Position numbers and translations under genes: made by a program
Part shown: positions 1-13,598 of the stretch, piece after piece
Numbering within the stretch: the stretch's first letter is position 1
How the letters are laid out: every line of letters starts with the position of its first letter
Assembly (NCBI RefSeq): GCF_039555755.1
Contig: NZ_CP154631.1
Coordinates: 4,278,001 to 4,342,000, forward strand
Direction: 5' to 3'
Length of the DNA: 64,000 nucleotides
DNA from: Pseudomonas sediminis
GTDB taxonomy: Bacteria > Pseudomonadota > Gammaproteobacteria > Pseudomonadales > Pseudomonadaceae
The notes under the pieces: model-generated
What the model saw: only the letters and a program-made list of their open reading frames with translations
Databases searched by the model: none
What the model was told of the DNA's origin: nothing

Positions 1-923
1 GTATCACCACCGCGGGCGACACTGGAACCCACCGGCCGGCAACCGTCGACGCGAATGCCCCACTCGTCCACCGGCAGGCCGTTGGGCAGACCCTTGTCGC
101 CACCGCCAGCCATGGAGAACCAGGCGTCGGTGAAACGCCAGCCCAGCGACGGATCTTTCTTGCCGTAGTCCATGTGGCCATAGACGCGTTTACCGTCGAT
201 TTCCTTGACGTGTACCGAGAAGAATTCAGCGATGTCCTCGTAGGCTGACCAGTTCACCGGCACGCCCAGCTCGTAGCCGTAGATTTCCTTGAACTTGGCC
301 TTCAGCTCCGGACGCTCGAACCAGTCGGCGCGAAACCAGTAGAGGTTGGCGAACTGCTGATCGGGTAACTGATAAACCTTGCCGTCCGGCCCGGTGGTGA
401 ATGACAGGCCGATGAAATCGTCAAGATCGAGAGTCGGCGAGGTGAAGTCCTTGCCTTCGTTAGCCATCATGTCGGTAATCGAGACCGCCTTGCCATAGCG
501 GAAGTGGGTACCGATCAGGTCCGAGTCGTTGACCCAGCCGTCGTAGATGTTCTTGCCGGACTGCATCTGCGTCTGCAGTTTCTCGACCACATCGCCTTCC
601 TGCATCAGGTCATGCTTGAGCTTGATGCCGGTGATTTCACTGAAGGCCTTGGCCAGAACCTTGGACTCGTACTCATGGGTGGTCAGGGTTTCCGAGGCGA
701 CATTGATGTTCATGCCACGAAACGGCTCGGCAGCCTTGATGAACCACTTAAGCTCTTCGAGCTGTTGCTCCGGCGTCAGGGTCGAGGGATTGAACTCATC
801 AGCAATCCATTTCTTCGCGGCCTCTTCATAGGCATCCGCCCAGGCCGCACCGCTCAAACCGGACAACGCCAGCAAGGCGGCCAACGCCAAGCTATGTCGG
901 GTCTTGTTGTTATTGTCGAACAT
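1..923 (-). CDS. glpV: Glycerol-type ABC transporter substrate-binding protein (partial, C-terminus off the window)
   Basis: Periplasmic binding protein of a carbohydrate-type ABC importer. The frame is open from the ATG at 923 to the window edge (about 307 residues). It begins with a signal peptide (a polar start with Lys, then an Ala/Leu-rich core ending near AAWADA). A GGAGG ribosome site lies about 10 bases upstream. It is the last gene of a six-gene minus-strand operon whose order (two ATPases, two permeases, a small DUF2160 membrane protein, binding protein) matches the Rhizobium leguminosarum glpSTPQUV glycerol transporter. The glycerol assignment comes from that gene order and family resemblance; a related polyol or alcohol is possible. 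The missing C-terminus is only the window boundary. Confidence 0.8.
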   Translation of the reverse strand, partial: MFDNNNKTRHSLALAALLALSGLSGAAWADAYEEAAKKWIADEFNPSTLTPEQQLEELKWFIKAAEPFRGMNINVASETLTTHEYESKVLAKAFSEITGIKLKHDLMQEGDVVEKLQTQMQSGKNIYDGWVNDSDLIGTHFRYGKAVSITDMMANEGKDFTSPTLDLDDFIGLSFTTGPDGKVYQLPDQQFANLYWFRADWFERPELKAKFKEIYGYELGVPVNWSAYEDIAEFFSVHVKEIDGKRVYGHMDYGKKDPSLGWRFTDAWFSMAGGGDKGLPNGLPVDEWGIRVDGCRPVGSSVARGGD

Positions 924-974
924 AGAGACCTCCATCTCAGGATATGGGGAGAGGCATACCGGCGGCAGCCCGGC

Positions 975-1247
975 TCAGCCCCAGCGCATGACTGCGCACA
1001 ACCACAACAGCGATAGCAGCGACGCTATCCACACGCTCCAGTCGGTCACGCCGATTACCAGCAGGTGCAGGTAGGCGCTGCCGAGCAGACCGATGAACAA
1101 CCGATCACCACGGGTGGTGGTGATCGGCAGAAAACCCTTGCGCTCGACGCACGGCCAGCGCAGCTCGACCAGCGTCATGCCGGCCAGCAGCACGGCGATG
1201 CAACCGAAGAACAGCGCGGTCGGCAGAGTCCAGGCCATCCAGCTCAT
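975..1247 (-). CDS. glpU: Small DUF2160-type membrane protein of the glycerol ABC operon
   Basis: A 90-residue protein with three hydrophobic stretches (about residues 5-25, 48-66 and 70-86) and no enzymatic motif. It looks like the DUF2160 family, found between the permease and binding-protein genes of glycerol-type ABC operons (GlpU in Rhizobium). The ATG at 1247 has an AGGGAGG ribosome site and lies 12 bases after the upstream permease stop, so it is cotranscribed. Its role in transport is not established; an accessory subunit of the permease complex is a reasonable guess. Confidence 0.75.
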   Translation of the reverse strand: MSWMAWTLPTALFFGCIAVLLAGMTLVELRWPCVERKGFLPITTTRGDRLFIGLLGSAYLHLLVIGVTDWSVWIASLLSLLWLCAVMRWG

Positions 1248-1259
1248 GATGAACCTCCC

Positions 1260-2060
1260 TTACACGCGACCGAGGGCGAAGCCCTTGGCCACATGGTTGC
1301 GAACGAACCAGATCACCAGCATCCCCGGGATGATGGTCAGCACTCCGGCAGCGGCGAGCACGCCCCAGTCGATACCCGAGGCGGACACGGTACGGGTCAT
1401 CACCGCCGCGATGGGCTTGGCGTCCACCGAGGTCAGGGTGCGCGCCAGCAGCAACTCGACCCAGGAGAACATGAAGCAGAAGAAGGCGGTGACACCGATA
1501 CCGGAGCGGATCAGCGGGATGAAGATCTTCACGAAGAATTTCGGGAAGCTGTAACCGTCGATGTAGGCCGTCTCGTCGATTTCCTTGGGCACGCCGGACA
1601 TGAAGCCTTCGAGGATCCACACCGCCAGCGGCACGTTGAACAGGCAGTGCGCCAATGCCACGGCGATATGGGTGTCGAACAGGCCGATGGACGAGTACAG
1701 CTGGAAGAACGGCAGCAGGAATACCGCTGGCGGCGCCATGCGGTTGGTCAACAGCCAGAAGAACAGGTGCTTGTCGCCGAGAAAGCGATAGCGCGAGAAG
1801 GCATAGGCCGCCGGCAGCGCCACGCTGAGCGAGATCAGGGTGTTGAGGCTGACGTAATACAGCGAGTTGAGGTAGCCCTCGTACCAACTGCGGTCGGTGA
1901 AGATCACCCGGAAGTTGTCCAGAGTGAAATTCTGCGGCCACAGGCTGAGCCCACCGAGAATTTCGGTATTGCTCTTGAACGACATGTTCAGCAGCCAGTA
2001 GATCGGCACCAGCAGGAACAGAAAGTAGATCAGCAGTACCAGGCGTTTGCGCAGCGTCAT
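1260..2060 (-). CDS. glpQ: ABC transporter permease, MalG-like
   Basis: Inner-membrane permease of 266 residues, BPD_transp_1 (MetI-like) family, with about six membrane segments. The EAA loop that docks on the ATPase is visible as EIDETAYIDGYSFPKFF at about residues 160-176. The start at 2060 (protein begins MTLRKRLVLL) has a GAGG ribosome site and sits 8 bases after the preceding permease stop; the open frame runs further upstream but would overlap that gene. It should pair with the upstream permease to form the channel fed by the binding protein at the left edge. Confidence 0.85.
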   Translation of the reverse strand: MTLRKRLVLLIYFLFLLVPIYWLLNMSFKSNTEILGGLSLWPQNFTLDNFRVIFTDRSWYEGYLNSLYYVSLNTLISLSVALPAAYAFSRYRFLGDKHLFFWLLTNRMAPPAVFLLPFFQLYSSIGLFDTHIAVALAHCLFNVPLAVWILEGFMSGVPKEIDETAYIDGYSFPKFFVKIFIPLIRSGIGVTAFFCFMFSWVELLLARTLTSVDAKPIAAVMTRTVSASGIDWGVLAAAGVLTIIPGMLVIWFVRNHVAKGFALGRV

Positions 2061-2068
2061 GGTCGGCC

Positions 2069-2928
<860 letters not shown>

Positions 2929-2932
<4 letters not shown>

Positions 2933-4026
2933 GGCGCCACCTCCACCAGGTAGTCGTCGGCGTAGAGCATCAGCCACTGCGCCGGAAAGCTCAGGTAGAC
3001 CTGCTCGTGGGGCACGGGCTGATCCTCCTGCAGGCGCGCCTTGAGCACCTGGCCATCGAGGTCGAAAGTGAGGATCTTGTAGGTGCCGAGATCCTCGACA
3101 TGCAGCACCCGGCCACACAGCGCGTCTTCATAGGCGCCATCCCAGACGTGCACGAACTCGGGACGAATGCCCACCTGCAGACGCTTGCCATCCAGTTCGG
3201 CCAGGCGCTGGTTGAGCGCCTCGGAAAGCGGCAGCACCGTATCAGCGAAGCGCACCCCGCCCGAGCAGCGCTGCACGTCGATCAGGTTCATGCCTGGGCT
3301 GCCGATGAAATAGCCGACGAAGGTATGGCCGGGGCGCTCGAACAACTCGCGAGGCGTTCCGAACTGGACGATCTGCCCGCCGTACATCACTGCGATCTTG
3401 TCGGCGAAGGTGGAGGCCTCCAGCTGATCGTGGGTAACGTAAACCATGGTGATGTTGAACTGCTCATGGATCTGCTTGAGCTTGCGCCGCAGCTTCCACT
3501 TCAGGTGCGGGTCGATCACCGTCAGCGGCTCGTCGAAGAGAATCGCCGACACGTCGTCGCGCACCAGGCCACGGCCCATCGACACCTTCTGCTTCTCGTC
3601 GGCGGTAAGGTTGCGCGCCTTCTTGTGCAGCAGCGGATGCAACTCCAGCACCTCGGCGATTTCATGCACTTTGCTCATCACCCGGGCTTCATCCATACCC
3701 TGGTTGCGCAGTGGGAAGGCCAGGTTGTCGAACACCGTCATGGTGTCGTAGACCACCGGGAACTGGAAAACCTGAGCGATGTTGCGTTCTTGCGGCGACA
3801 GCCTGTTGACCGCCTTGCCGTCGAACTGCACCTCGCCCTGCGACGGGCTGAGCAGGCCGGAGATGATGTTGAGCAACGTCGACTTGCCGCAGCCTGACGG
3901 CCCCAGCAGCGCGTATGCGCCGCCCTGCTGCCAGATATGGTTCATTTCGCGGATCGCATAATCTTCCGGCGTTTTCGGCGTACCGCTGTAACTGTGCGCA
4001 AGGTTGTGCAAGCGAATCTCGGCCAT
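2929..4026 (-). CDS. glpT: ABC transporter ATPase with degenerate signature motif
   Basis: A 365-residue nucleotide-binding subunit of the MalK/UgpC type. The ATPase core (about 1-235) has a canonical Walker A (GPSGCGKST, residues 42-50), a Walker B ending in FDEP, and the H-loop histidine (YVTHDQ, H199). A C-terminal TOBE-type regulatory region follows. The ABC signature is not LSGGQ: the equivalent position reads LTADE (residues 140-144). The gene overlaps both neighbours by ATGA. Its defect is complementary to that of the upstream ATPase, so the heterodimer probably has one canonical and one degenerate ATP site. Confidence 0.85.
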
Positions 4027-5120
4027 CAGGCGGCCCTCCCCTGACGACGACTGGGCGCCTGCACCAACTGCCCATCGGCAGCGAAGACGAACAACTTGTG
4101 GGTCGGGATGTAGATGAGGATCGGCGTGTCCACCGCGTACTCGTGCACCCCAGGCAGGTGCAGCACCAGCACGAATTGCTCGTTGCGCACATGCAGGAAG
4201 GTTTCCGAGCCGCTGATCTCGGCCAGCTCAACGGTTACCGCCAGCTCCAGGTCATCGTCGTTGGACGGCACCAGGCCGATATGGCTGGGGCGTACGCCAA
4301 AACGGTACTCGCCCTCGGCGATGCCGCGCAGATCGGGATTGAGCGGAAAATGCACGCAGTCGGCGAAGCTCACCTCGGAGCCGCTGATACGCCCCGGCAT
4401 CAGGTTGATCGCCGGCTCCGAGAACAGCTCGGCAGCCAGCACCTGCCGCGGACGGTGGTAGACCTCGGCGGTCTTGCCACTCTGCACCACCCGCCCCTCA
4501 TGCAGGATGGTGGTGGTGCCACCCAGGGCCAGCGCCTCGTTGGGTTCGGTGGTGGCGTAGATCGCGATGGTATGGCGCGCCTGGAACAGCTCACGCATTT
4601 CCTGGCGCAGCTCTTCGCGTAGCTTGTAGTCGAGATTGACCAGCGGTTCGTCGAACAGGATCAGCGAGGCATCCTTGACCAGCGCCCGGGCCATGGCCGT
4701 GCGCTGCTGCTGGCCGCCGGACAGCTCCAGCGGATAACGCGACAGCAGTTTCTCGATGCGCAACATGCGCGCGGTGGCCTCGACCTTCTCGACGATCTGC
4801 TCCTTGGCCACACCGGCCTGACGCAGTGGCGAGGCGATGTTCTCGAACACCGACAGGGTCGGGTAGTTGATGAACTGCTGATAGACCATCGACACGTTGC
4901 GCTGGCGCACCGGCACGCCGGTGACATCGGCGCCGTTCATCAGCACGCGGCCGCTATTGGGCCGATCCAGCCCGGCCATCAGGCGCATCAGGCTGGTCTT
5001 GCCGGCCAGCGTACGGCCGAGCAGAACGTTGAAGGAGCCGGGTTCGAAACTGAGGCTGGCATCGTCGATATGAACCTGGCCGTCGACGATACGGGTGACG
5101 TGTTCGAGCTTGAGCGACAT
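4026..5120 (-). CDS. glpS: ABC transporter ATPase lacking the H-loop histidine
   Basis: A 364-residue MalK-type ATPase, first gene of the operon. It has a Walker A variant GRTLAGKT (residues 35-42), a normal LSGGQ signature (133-137), Walker B (LILFDEP, to 159) and a TOBE-type C-terminus. At the H-loop, where the family has YVTHDQ, it reads YATTEP, so the catalytic switch histidine is replaced by T191. The start at 5120 (MSLKLEHVTR) was chosen over an in-frame ATG at 5147 because an AGGA ribosome site lies about 8 bases upstream of it. The sigma-54 promoter at 5166-5181 precedes the gene. Confidence 0.85.
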   Translation of the reverse strand: MSLKLEHVTRIVDGQVHIDDASLSFEPGSFNVLLGRTLAGKTSLMRLMAGLDRPNSGRVLMNGADVTGVPVRQRNVSMVYQQFINYPTLSVFENIASPLRQAGVAKEQIVEKVEATARMLRIEKLLSRYPLELSGGQQQRTAMARALVKDASLILFDEPLVNLDYKLREELRQEMRELFQARHTIAIYATTEPNEALALGGTTTILHEGRVVQSGKTAEVYHRPRQVLAAELFSEPAINLMPGRISGSEVSFADCVHFPLNPDLRGIAEGEYRFGVRPSHIGLVPSNDDDLELAVTVELAEISGSETFLHVRNEQFVLVLHLPGVHEYAVDTPILIYIPTHKLFVFAADGQLVQAPSRRQGRAA

Positions 5121-5165
5121 GGCCTGTCCTTTTTCTTGTAGTGCCATTCGATTACGAACATCGGT

Positions 5166-5181
5166 AGCGACAAGCGTGCCA
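5166..5181 (-). promoter_or_regulatory. Sigma-54 (RpoN) promoter of the glycerol ABC operon
   Basis: On the minus strand the sequence is TGGCACGCTTGTCGCT. It has GG at -24 and GC at -12 with the obligatory spacing and differs from the consensus TGGCACG-N4-TTGCW at one position. Transcription would start near 5155, about 35 bases before the glpS start. The divergent gene at 5381 encodes a sigma-54 activator, which makes the assignment strong. Confidence 0.85.
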
Positions 5182-5258
5182 GCTCCACAAAAAACAACGC
5201 ATCCTGTTGATCAGGATCGAAAAAACCGCCAAAGAACGGTGCAGCAATGGTTTCCCAC

Positions 5259-5328
5259 TGAACACTTTTGAACAGTCGAATGTGAACAACTGAACAATTC
5301 GTTCGTTGACTTTGAACAGGCTTGAACG
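5259..5328. promoter_or_regulatory. Cluster of six TGAAC(A/G) half-sites, probable enhancer (UAS)
   Basis: TGAACA occurs at 5259, 5269, 5283, 5291 and 5313, and TGAACG at 5323; one copy forms the inverted pair GAACAATTCGTTC (5292-5304). Such density in 70 bases is far above expectation. The cluster lies 80-160 bases upstream of the -24/-12 promoter and just before the divergent activator gene, where an enhancer-binding protein would bind. Assignment to that activator is inference. Confidence 0.65.
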
Positions 5329-5380
5329 ACACTGAATCGATCGCGGCGCAGATCGCGAACCAACAAGAAGAGATCGCACC

Positions 5381-8450
<3,070 letters not shown>

Positions 8451-8485
8451 ACAGGGCACAGGTGTGTTGGGTACGCACCTTGAGC

Positions 8486-9613
8486 TTAGAAACTGCGCGC
8501 GATCACCATCCGCTGCACGTCGCTGGTGCCCTCGTAGATCTGGCACACGCGCACGTCACGGTAGATGCGCTCGACCGGGAAGTCCTTGAGGTAGCCGTAG
8601 CCACCCAGGGTCTGGATCGCCGCCGAGCACACCCGCTCGGCCATCTCCGAAGCGAACAGCTTGGCCATCGACGCCTCGGTCAGACAGGGTTGGCCGGCCT
8701 CGCGCAGGCTGGCAGCGTGATGCACCATCTGCCGTGCGACGGCGATCTGCGTGGCCATATCAGCGAGGCGAAACGCCACCGCCTGATGCTCGATGATCGG
8801 TTTGCCGAAGGTCACCCGCTCGTGGGCGTAATCACGCGCTGCTTCGAACGCAGCGCGTGCCATGCCCACCGATTGCGCGGCAATGCCGATGCGCCCACCC
8901 TCGAGGTTGGCCAGGGCGATGCGATAACCCTCGCCCTCCTCGCCGAGGCGCAGATCGGCCGGAATGCGCACCTCGTCGAACTGGATCTGGCAGGTGTCGG
9001 AGGCATGCTGGCCGAGCTTGTCCTCCACCCGCACCACCGAGAAACCGGGTGCATCGGTCGGCACGATAAAGGCGCTGATGCCTTTCTTACCCGCCTGCGG
9101 GTCGGTAACGGCGAAGACGATCACCATGCCGGCGTGGCTGCCGGAGGTGATGAACTGCTTGGCACCATTGAGCACATAGTGATCGCCATCGCGCCGCGCG
9201 CGGGTACGCAGGTCGCTGGCATCTGAGCCGGCCTGCGGCTCGGTCAGGGCGAAGGCGCCAAGCATGCTGCCTTCGGCCAGCGGGCGAAGAAAGCGCTGTT
9301 TCTGCTGCTCGCTGCCGTACTTGAGGATCGGCATGCAGCCTACCGAGTTGTGCACGCTCATGATCGTGGAGCAGGCGCCATCGCCAGCTGCCACCTCCTC
9401 CAGGGCCATGGCGTAAGCCAGGTGACCGGTTTCGGCACCGCCCCACTGCTGCGGCACCAGCATGCCCATAAAACCCAGCTGGCCCATTTCGGCGATGGCT
9501 TCGGCAGGGAAACGATGCTCGCGGTCCCAGTCAGCGGCGAACGGTTTCAGCCGTTCCTGGGCGAACTGGCGGGCCATGTCACGGATAAGGATGTCTTCTT
9601 CTTTTGGCAGCAT
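8486..9613 (-). CDS. Short/branched-chain acyl-CoA dehydrogenase
   Basis: A 375-residue FAD enzyme that oxidises an acyl-CoA to the 2,3-enoyl-CoA. It shows the family pattern [15 protein letters not shown] FAD contact (here [11 protein letters not shown]), the central beta domain, and the C-terminal YEGTSD with the probable catalytic base E361, the position used by short-chain and short-branched dehydrogenases. It follows a thiolase and an SDR dehydrogenase on the same strand, divergent from the liu operon. By context it could oxidise 2-methylbutanoyl-CoA (isoleucine) or isobutyryl-CoA (valine); straight short chains are possible. The ATG at 9613 has a GGAG ribosome site. Confidence 0.85.
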   Translation of the reverse strand: MLPKEEDILIRDMARQFAQERLKPFAADWDREHRFPAEAIAEMGQLGFMGMLVPQQWGGAETGHLAYAMALEEVAAGDGACSTIMSVHNSVGCMPILKYGSEQQKQRFLRPLAEGSMLGAFALTEPQAGSDASDLRTRARRDGDHYVLNGAKQFITSGSHAGMVIVFAVTDPQAGKKGISAFIVPTDAPGFSVVRVEDKLGQHASDTCQIQFDEVRIPADLRLGEEGEGYRIALANLEGGRIGIAAQSVGMARAAFEAARDYAHERVTFGKPIIEHQAVAFRLADMATQIAVARQMVHHAASLREAGQPCLTEASMAKLFASEMAERVCSAAIQTLGGYGYLKDFPVERIYRDVRVCQIYEGTSDVQRMVIARSF

Positions 9614-9645
9614 GGCTGGCTCCGATGATGCGGTTCGATCACTCC

Positions 9646-9692
9646 GTGGGAGGCGCTTTAGCGGCGACAGTCGCGGCTGAAGCCCCTCCCAC
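9646..9692. repeat. REP-type palindrome
   Basis: An imperfect inverted repeat, GTGGGAGGCGC ... CCCTCCCAC, with the Pseudomonas REP core GCGGCTGAAGC. It fills the junction between the thiolase and acyl-CoA dehydrogenase genes. Confidence 0.75.
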
Positions 9693-9711
9693 AGGTTAAG
9701 TACGTGGATAC

Positions 9712-10902
9712 TCAGTACAGCTCGATGGCTACAGCAGTGGCCTCACCGCCGCCAATGCACACGGAGGCCAGGCCGCGCTTTAGATCACGCTGCTGCAACG
9801 CTGCCAACAGGGTCACCAGGATGCGCGCGCCAGATGCGCCAATGGGATGGCCCAAGGCGCACGCGCCGCCGTTTACATTGAGTTTGGCGTGATCGATGCC
9901 CAATTCACGCATGGCCACCATGGGCACTACGGCGAACGCCTCGTTGATTTCGAACAGATCGACCGTCTCCAGTGGCCATTCGATACGCGCCAACAAGCGC
10001 TGGATCGCCGCCACCGGAGCGGTAGTGAACAGATTCGGCGCCTGGGCGTGGCCAGCATGGCCGACGATGCGCGCCAGTGGTTTCAGGCCGCGTTCCTGAG
10101 CCTCGGACAGGCGCATCAACAGCAGCGCGGCGGCGCCATCGGAAATGGAACTGGCATTGGCCGCCGTCACCGTACCCCCCTCGCGAAACGCCGGCTTTAG
10201 ACCGGGAATCTTTTCCGGGCGAGCCTTGGGCGGCTGCTCATCGCTACTGACCAGGCGCCGTTCACGCCCCTGCGGCGCCTCCACGGTGACGATCTCACTG
10301 ACGAAACTTCCGTCCGTTATCGCCTGCTGGGCGCGACGCAGCGACTCCAGGGCATAGGCGTCCTGCTCCTCACGACTGAAGCGATACTGCTGCGCACAAT
10401 CCTCGGCGAAGGTGCCCATCAACCGACCACGCTCGTAGGCGTCCTCCAGACCGTCGAGGAACATATGGTCGAGCACCTGGCCATGCCCCATGCGATAGCC
10501 ACTGCGGGCACGCGCCAGGAGGTAGGGCGCGTTGGACATGCTCTCCATGCCGCCGGCCACCAGCACATCGGCGCTGCCGGCGAGCAACTGGCCATGACCA
10601 AGCATCAGTGCCTGCATACCGGAGCCACACATCTTGTTCAGCGTGGTGCATTGAGCGGCCTGGCTCAACCCTGCAACCAATGCGGCCTGGCGCGCGGGTG
10701 CCTGACCCTGGCCAGCCTGCAACACGCAGCCCATCAGTACCGTGTCCACTGCCTCAGCCGCGAGCCCGGCACGCTCGAGGGTCGAGCGGATGGCAGCGGC
10801 GCCCAGCTCGGCCGCCGTAAGGCCGGCCAGATCACCAAGGAAGCCGCCCATGGGCGTGCGCACTGCACTGACGATGACGACGGGGTCGAGTTGCTGTTTC
10901 AT
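9712..10902 (-). CDS. Acetyl-CoA C-acyltransferase (thiolase II family)
   Basis: A 396-residue thiolase that cleaves a 3-oxoacyl-CoA with CoA. The nucleophilic cysteine is C92 in NKMCGSGMQ, the catalytic histidine is in [16 protein letters not shown], and the second cysteine is in [10 protein letters not shown] near the C-terminus. The start at 10902 (MKQQLDPVV) has an AGAAGG ribosome site and was chosen over an upstream in-frame start at 10950. It lies between an SDR dehydrogenase and an acyl-CoA dehydrogenase, so cleavage of 2-methylacetoacetyl-CoA in isoleucine breakdown fits; ordinary acetoacetyl-CoA thiolysis is the alternative. Confidence 0.88.
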   Translation of the reverse strand: MKQQLDPVVIVSAVRTPMGGFLGDLAGLTAAELGAAAIRSTLERAGLAAEAVDTVLMGCVLQAGQGQAPARQAALVAGLSQAAQCTTLNKMCGSGMQALMLGHGQLLAGSADVLVAGGMESMSNAPYLLARARSGYRMGHGQVLDHMFLDGLEDAYERGRLMGTFAEDCAQQYRFSREEQDAYALESLRRAQQAITDGSFVSEIVTVEAPQGRERRLVSSDEQPPKARPEKIPGLKPAFREGGTVTAANASSISDGAAALLLMRLSEAQERGLKPLARIVGHAGHAQAPNLFTTAPVAAIQRLLARIEWPLETVDLFEINEAFAVVPMVAMRELGIDHAKLNVNGGACALGHPIGASGARILVTLLAALQQRDLKRGLASVCIGGGEATAVAIELY

Positions 10903-10959
10903 GAGTTTCACCTTCTGATCTGCGTTATTCCCGGATCGCGTCCGGGCCATGTTCTGGCG

Positions 10960-11021
10960 GTAGGAGCGGGTTCAGCCGCGAAGGCTGCGTCATTTACTTC
11001 GCGGCTGAAGCCGCTCCCACA
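10960..11021. repeat. REP-type palindrome pair
   Basis: GTAGGAGCGGGTTCAGCCGCGAA and its inverted counterpart TTCGCGGCTGAAGCCGCTCC lie around a short loop, between the SDR and thiolase genes. This is the common Pseudomonas REP family also seen at 9646 and 15213. Confidence 0.85.
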
Positions 11022-11035
11022 AAAGCTAGAGCCCG

Positions 11036-11809
11036 CTACTTAGCCGCCATGCGCAGCGCGCCATCGAGACGGATCACTTCGCCATTGAGCATGGTGTTCT
11101 CGACGATATGCCGGACCAGTGCGGCGTATTCGTCGGGCCGCCCCAAGCGCTGCGGGAACGGCACATTGGCCGCCAGCGAGTCACGCACCTCCTGGGGCAT
11201 ACCGGCCATCATTGGGGTCTCGAACACACCCGGCGCAATGCACATCACGCGGATGCCGGAGCGCGCCAGATCACGCGCCGCCGGCAGCGTCAGTGCCGCG
11301 ACGCCACCCTTGGAGGCGGCATAGGCGGCCTGCCCCATCTGCCCGTCGAACGCCGCCACCGAGGCGGTATTGATGATGACCCCACGCTCGCCCTCAACGT
11401 TCGGCGCGTTCTGCGCCATTGCCTCGACCGCCAGGCGCAGCAGGTTGAAGCTGCCAATCAGGTTTACCTCGACAGTGCGGCGGAAACTGTCCAGGCCATG
11501 TGCGCCGCTGCGGCCCAGTACCTTCTCGGCTGGCGCCACGCCGGCGCAATTGACCAACCCGTGCAGAGCCCCGAAAGCCTCAAGAACCTGCTCCACTGCA
11601 GCGCGGCCATCCTCTTCGCGAGTGATATCGGCACACACGAAACAGGCGTTGGCGCCAAGCTCGGCAAGGGCCTGCTGGCCTGCTTCTACGTTGATATCCA
11701 GCAGCACCGCCTTACCGCCCTGCCCGACCAGTTCACGGGCGGTGGCCAGGCCAAGACCAGAGGCGCCGCCGCTGATCAGGAATACGGTTTCGTCGATACG
11801 CATGCTCAA
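11036..11809 (-). CDS. SDR-family 3-hydroxyacyl-CoA dehydrogenase (HSD17B10-like)
   Basis: A 257-residue short-chain dehydrogenase with an NAD-binding GGASGLG near residues 14-20 and the catalytic set S150, Y163, K167 (YAASK). The overall pattern resembles the type II 3-hydroxyacyl-CoA / 2-methyl-3-hydroxybutyryl-CoA dehydrogenases. It heads a minus-strand module with the thiolase and acyl-CoA dehydrogenase, giving three of the four beta-oxidation activities needed for 2-methylbutanoyl-CoA; no hydratase is present in this module. The divergent liuR promoter region, with a palindromic operator, lies 46 bases upstream. Substrate is inferred from context. Confidence 0.82.
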   Translation of the reverse strand: MSMRIDETVFLISGGASGLGLATARELVGQGGKAVLLDINVEAGQQALAELGANACFVCADITREEDGRAAVEQVLEAFGALHGLVNCAGVAPAEKVLGRSGAHGLDSFRRTVEVNLIGSFNLLRLAVEAMAQNAPNVEGERGVIINTASVAAFDGQMGQAAYAASKGGVAALTLPAARDLARSGIRVMCIAPGVFETPMMAGMPQEVRDSLAANVPFPQRLGRPDEYAALVRHIVENTMLNGEVIRLDGALRMAAK

Positions 11810-11855
11810 CCTCTGTGATTGTTGTGGAGTGAGATTGACAGGCAGATTTGCACAG

Positions 11856-11871
11856 GTTTACGTTAACGTAA
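11856..11871. promoter_or_regulatory. LiuR operator, perfect 16-base palindrome
   Basis: TTTACGTTAACGTAAA is a perfect palindrome 13 bases before liuR and 46 bases before the divergent SDR gene. A TTGACA -35 box at 11834-11839 faces liuR, and the palindrome covers the -10 region at MerR-like 18-19 base spacing. It resembles the LiuR sites I recall from gamma-proteobacteria. One site can serve both divergent modules. Confidence 0.85.
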
Positions 11872-11884
11872 AGGTAAACGAGCA

Positions 11885-12271
11885 ATGACCATGGCAACTA
11901 CCTACTCCATCTCCGATCTGGCCCGCGAGCTCGACATCACCACACGCGCCATCCGCTTCTATGAGGAGCAAGGCATGCTCGCCCCGGAGCGGCGCGGCCA
12001 GGAGCGCATCTACAGCGCCAAGGACAAGGTGACACTGAAACTCATCCTGCGCGGCAAGCGCATCGGCTTCTCGCTGGCCGAATGCCGCGAGCTGATCGAG
12101 CTGTACGACCCGGAAACCGGCAGCCGCAAGCAGCTGGAGACCTTCATGGGCAAGATCGCCGAGCGCCGTCTGCAGCTTGAACAACAGTTACTGGATATCC
12201 AGCAGATGCAGCTGGAACTGGATACCGCCGAGGAACGCTGCCTGGCCGCCTTGGCAGAGACGCAAGCCTAG
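11885..12271 (+). CDS. liuR: MerR-family regulator of leucine catabolism
   Basis: A 128-residue MerR-type regulator with an N-terminal winged helix-turn-helix ([20 protein letters not shown], then EEQGML), followed by a dimerisation helix rich in Glu and Gln. It directly precedes liuABCDE, as in P. aeruginosa, where LiuR represses the operon and branched-chain acyl-CoA intermediates relieve it. There are two in-frame ATGs (11885 and 11891); the first is taken. The stop codon TAG is the first three bases of a palindromic repeat, so the repeat abuts the coding end exactly. It probably binds the palindrome at 11856. Confidence 0.9.
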   Translation: MTMATTYSISDLARELDITTRAIRFYEEQGMLAPERRGQERIYSAKDKVTLKLILRGKRIGFSLAECRELIELYDPETGSRKQLETFMGKIAERRLQLEQQLLDIQQMQLELDTAEERCLAALAETQA

Positions 12272-12322
12272 GGTGCGCGGCGCGCACCACTGAATCCGAC
12301 CCGGTGCGCATGACGCACCCTA
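12269..12322. repeat. GTAGGGTGCGC-family palindrome
   Basis: TAGGGTGCGCGGCGCGCACC and GGTGCGCATGACGCACCCTA face each other around a short loop between liuR and liuA, overlapping the liuR stop codon. It is the same family as 13514-13569. Confidence 0.8.
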
Positions 12323-12345
12323 CGACGAAAACAATAGGTGACCCC

Positions 12346-13509
12346 ATGAGCTACCCCACCCTCAATTTCGGCCTCGGCGAAACCCTCGACATGCTGCGTG
12401 ACTCGGTGCACCAGTTCGCCCAGAACGAGCTGGCGCCGCGCGCCGCGCAGATCGACCGCGACAACGAATTCCCCATGGACATGTGGCGCAAGTTCGGTGA
12501 CATGGGCCTGCTCGGCATGACGGTCAAGGAGGAGTACGGAGGCACCGACATGGGCTACCTGGCGCATGTGCTGGCCATGGAAGAAATCAGCCGTGCCTCA
12601 GCCTCAGTGGGGCTGTCCTACGGCGCGCATTCGAACCTGTGCGTCAACCAGATCCACAAGAACGGCAGTGAGGCGCAGAAGCAGAAATACCTGCCCAAAC
12701 TGTGCTCCGGCGAGCACATCGGCGCCCTGGCCATGAGCGAGCCCAACGCCGGCTCCGACGTGGTGTCGATGAAGCTGCGTGCGGAGAAGCGCGGCGACCG
12801 CTACGTGCTCAACGGCAACAAGATGTGGATCACCAACGGCCCGGACGCCCACACCTATGTGATCTACGCCAAGACCGACATCAACGCCGGCTCGCGCGGC
12901 ATGACCGCCTTCATCGTCGAGCGCGACTTCAAGGGCTTCTCCCGCCATCAGAAGCTGGACAAGCTGGGCATGCGCGGCTCCAACACCTGCGAGCTGGTGT
13001 TCGAGGACTGCGAAGTGCCGGAAGAGAACATCTTGGGCGTCGAGGGCGGCGGCGTGCGCGTGCTTATGAGCGGCCTGGACTACGAGCGCACCGTGCTCTC
13101 CGGCGGCCCCACCGGAATCATGAGCGCCTGCATGGACGTGGTGCTGCCCTACGTGCACGAGCGCCAGCAGTTCAAGCAGTCGATCGGCGAATTCCAACTG
13201 GTTCAGGGCAAGCTGGCCGATATGTACGCCGGCATGAACGCCTCCAAGTCCTACCTCTATAACGTCGCCAAGGCCTGTGATCGCGGCGAGGAATCGCGCA
13301 AGGACGCCGCCGCGGTGATCCTCTACACCGCTGAAATGGCCACCAAGATGGCGCTCGCCACCATCCAGTTGCTCGGTGGCAACGGCTACACCAATGAATA
13401 CCCGGCCGGGCGCCTGCTGCGTGACGCCAAGCTCTACGAAATCGGCGCTGGCACTAGCGAGATCCGCCGCATGCTGATCGGCCGCGAGCTGTTCAACGAG
13501 ACCAAATGA
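12346..13509 (+). CDS. liuA: Isovaleryl-CoA dehydrogenase
   Basis: A 387-residue acyl-CoA dehydrogenase that converts isovaleryl-CoA to 3-methylcrotonyl-CoA in leucine degradation. The diagnostic base for this subfamily sits in the middle of the protein: E247 in [16 protein letters not shown], rather than in the usual C-terminal position. The FAD contact [10 protein letters not shown] and a C-terminal [17 protein letters not shown] are present. The start at 12346 ([10 protein letters not shown]) has an AGGTG ribosome site; an earlier in-frame ATG at 12310 lies inside the repeat and is unlikely. It is followed by liuB, C, D and E in the same direction. Confidence 0.93.
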   Translation: MSYPTLNFGLGETLDMLRDSVHQFAQNELAPRAAQIDRDNEFPMDMWRKFGDMGLLGMTVKEEYGGTDMGYLAHVLAMEEISRASASVGLSYGAHSNLCVNQIHKNGSEAQKQKYLPKLCSGEHIGALAMSEPNAGSDVVSMKLRAEKRGDRYVLNGNKMWITNGPDAHTYVIYAKTDINAGSRGMTAFIVERDFKGFSRHQKLDKLGMRGSNTCELVFEDCEVPEENILGVEGGGVRVLMSGLDYERTVLSGGPTGIMSACMDVVLPYVHERQQFKQSIGEFQLVQGKLADMYAGMNASKSYLYNVAKACDRGEESRKDAAAVILYTAEMATKMALATIQLLGGNGYTNEYPAGRLLRDAKLYEIGAGTSEIRRMLIGRELFNETK

Positions 13510-13513
13510 CACC

Positions 13514-13569
13514 GTAGGGTGCGCCGTGCGCACCGCAGACAACGGCACGGTGCGCACGGCGCACCCTAC
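13514..13569. repeat. Perfect 21-base inverted repeat, GTAGGGTGCGC family
   Basis: The left arm GTAGGGTGCGCCGTGCGCAC (plus one C) is exactly complementary to the right arm ending CACCCTAC, around a 14-base loop. It lies 4 bases after the liuA stop and 29 before liuB, so it would form a very stable hairpin inside the operon mRNA. Confidence 0.92.
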
Positions 13570-13598
13570 AGACGGTAGCCAGAAACGGAGCGCCCCAG

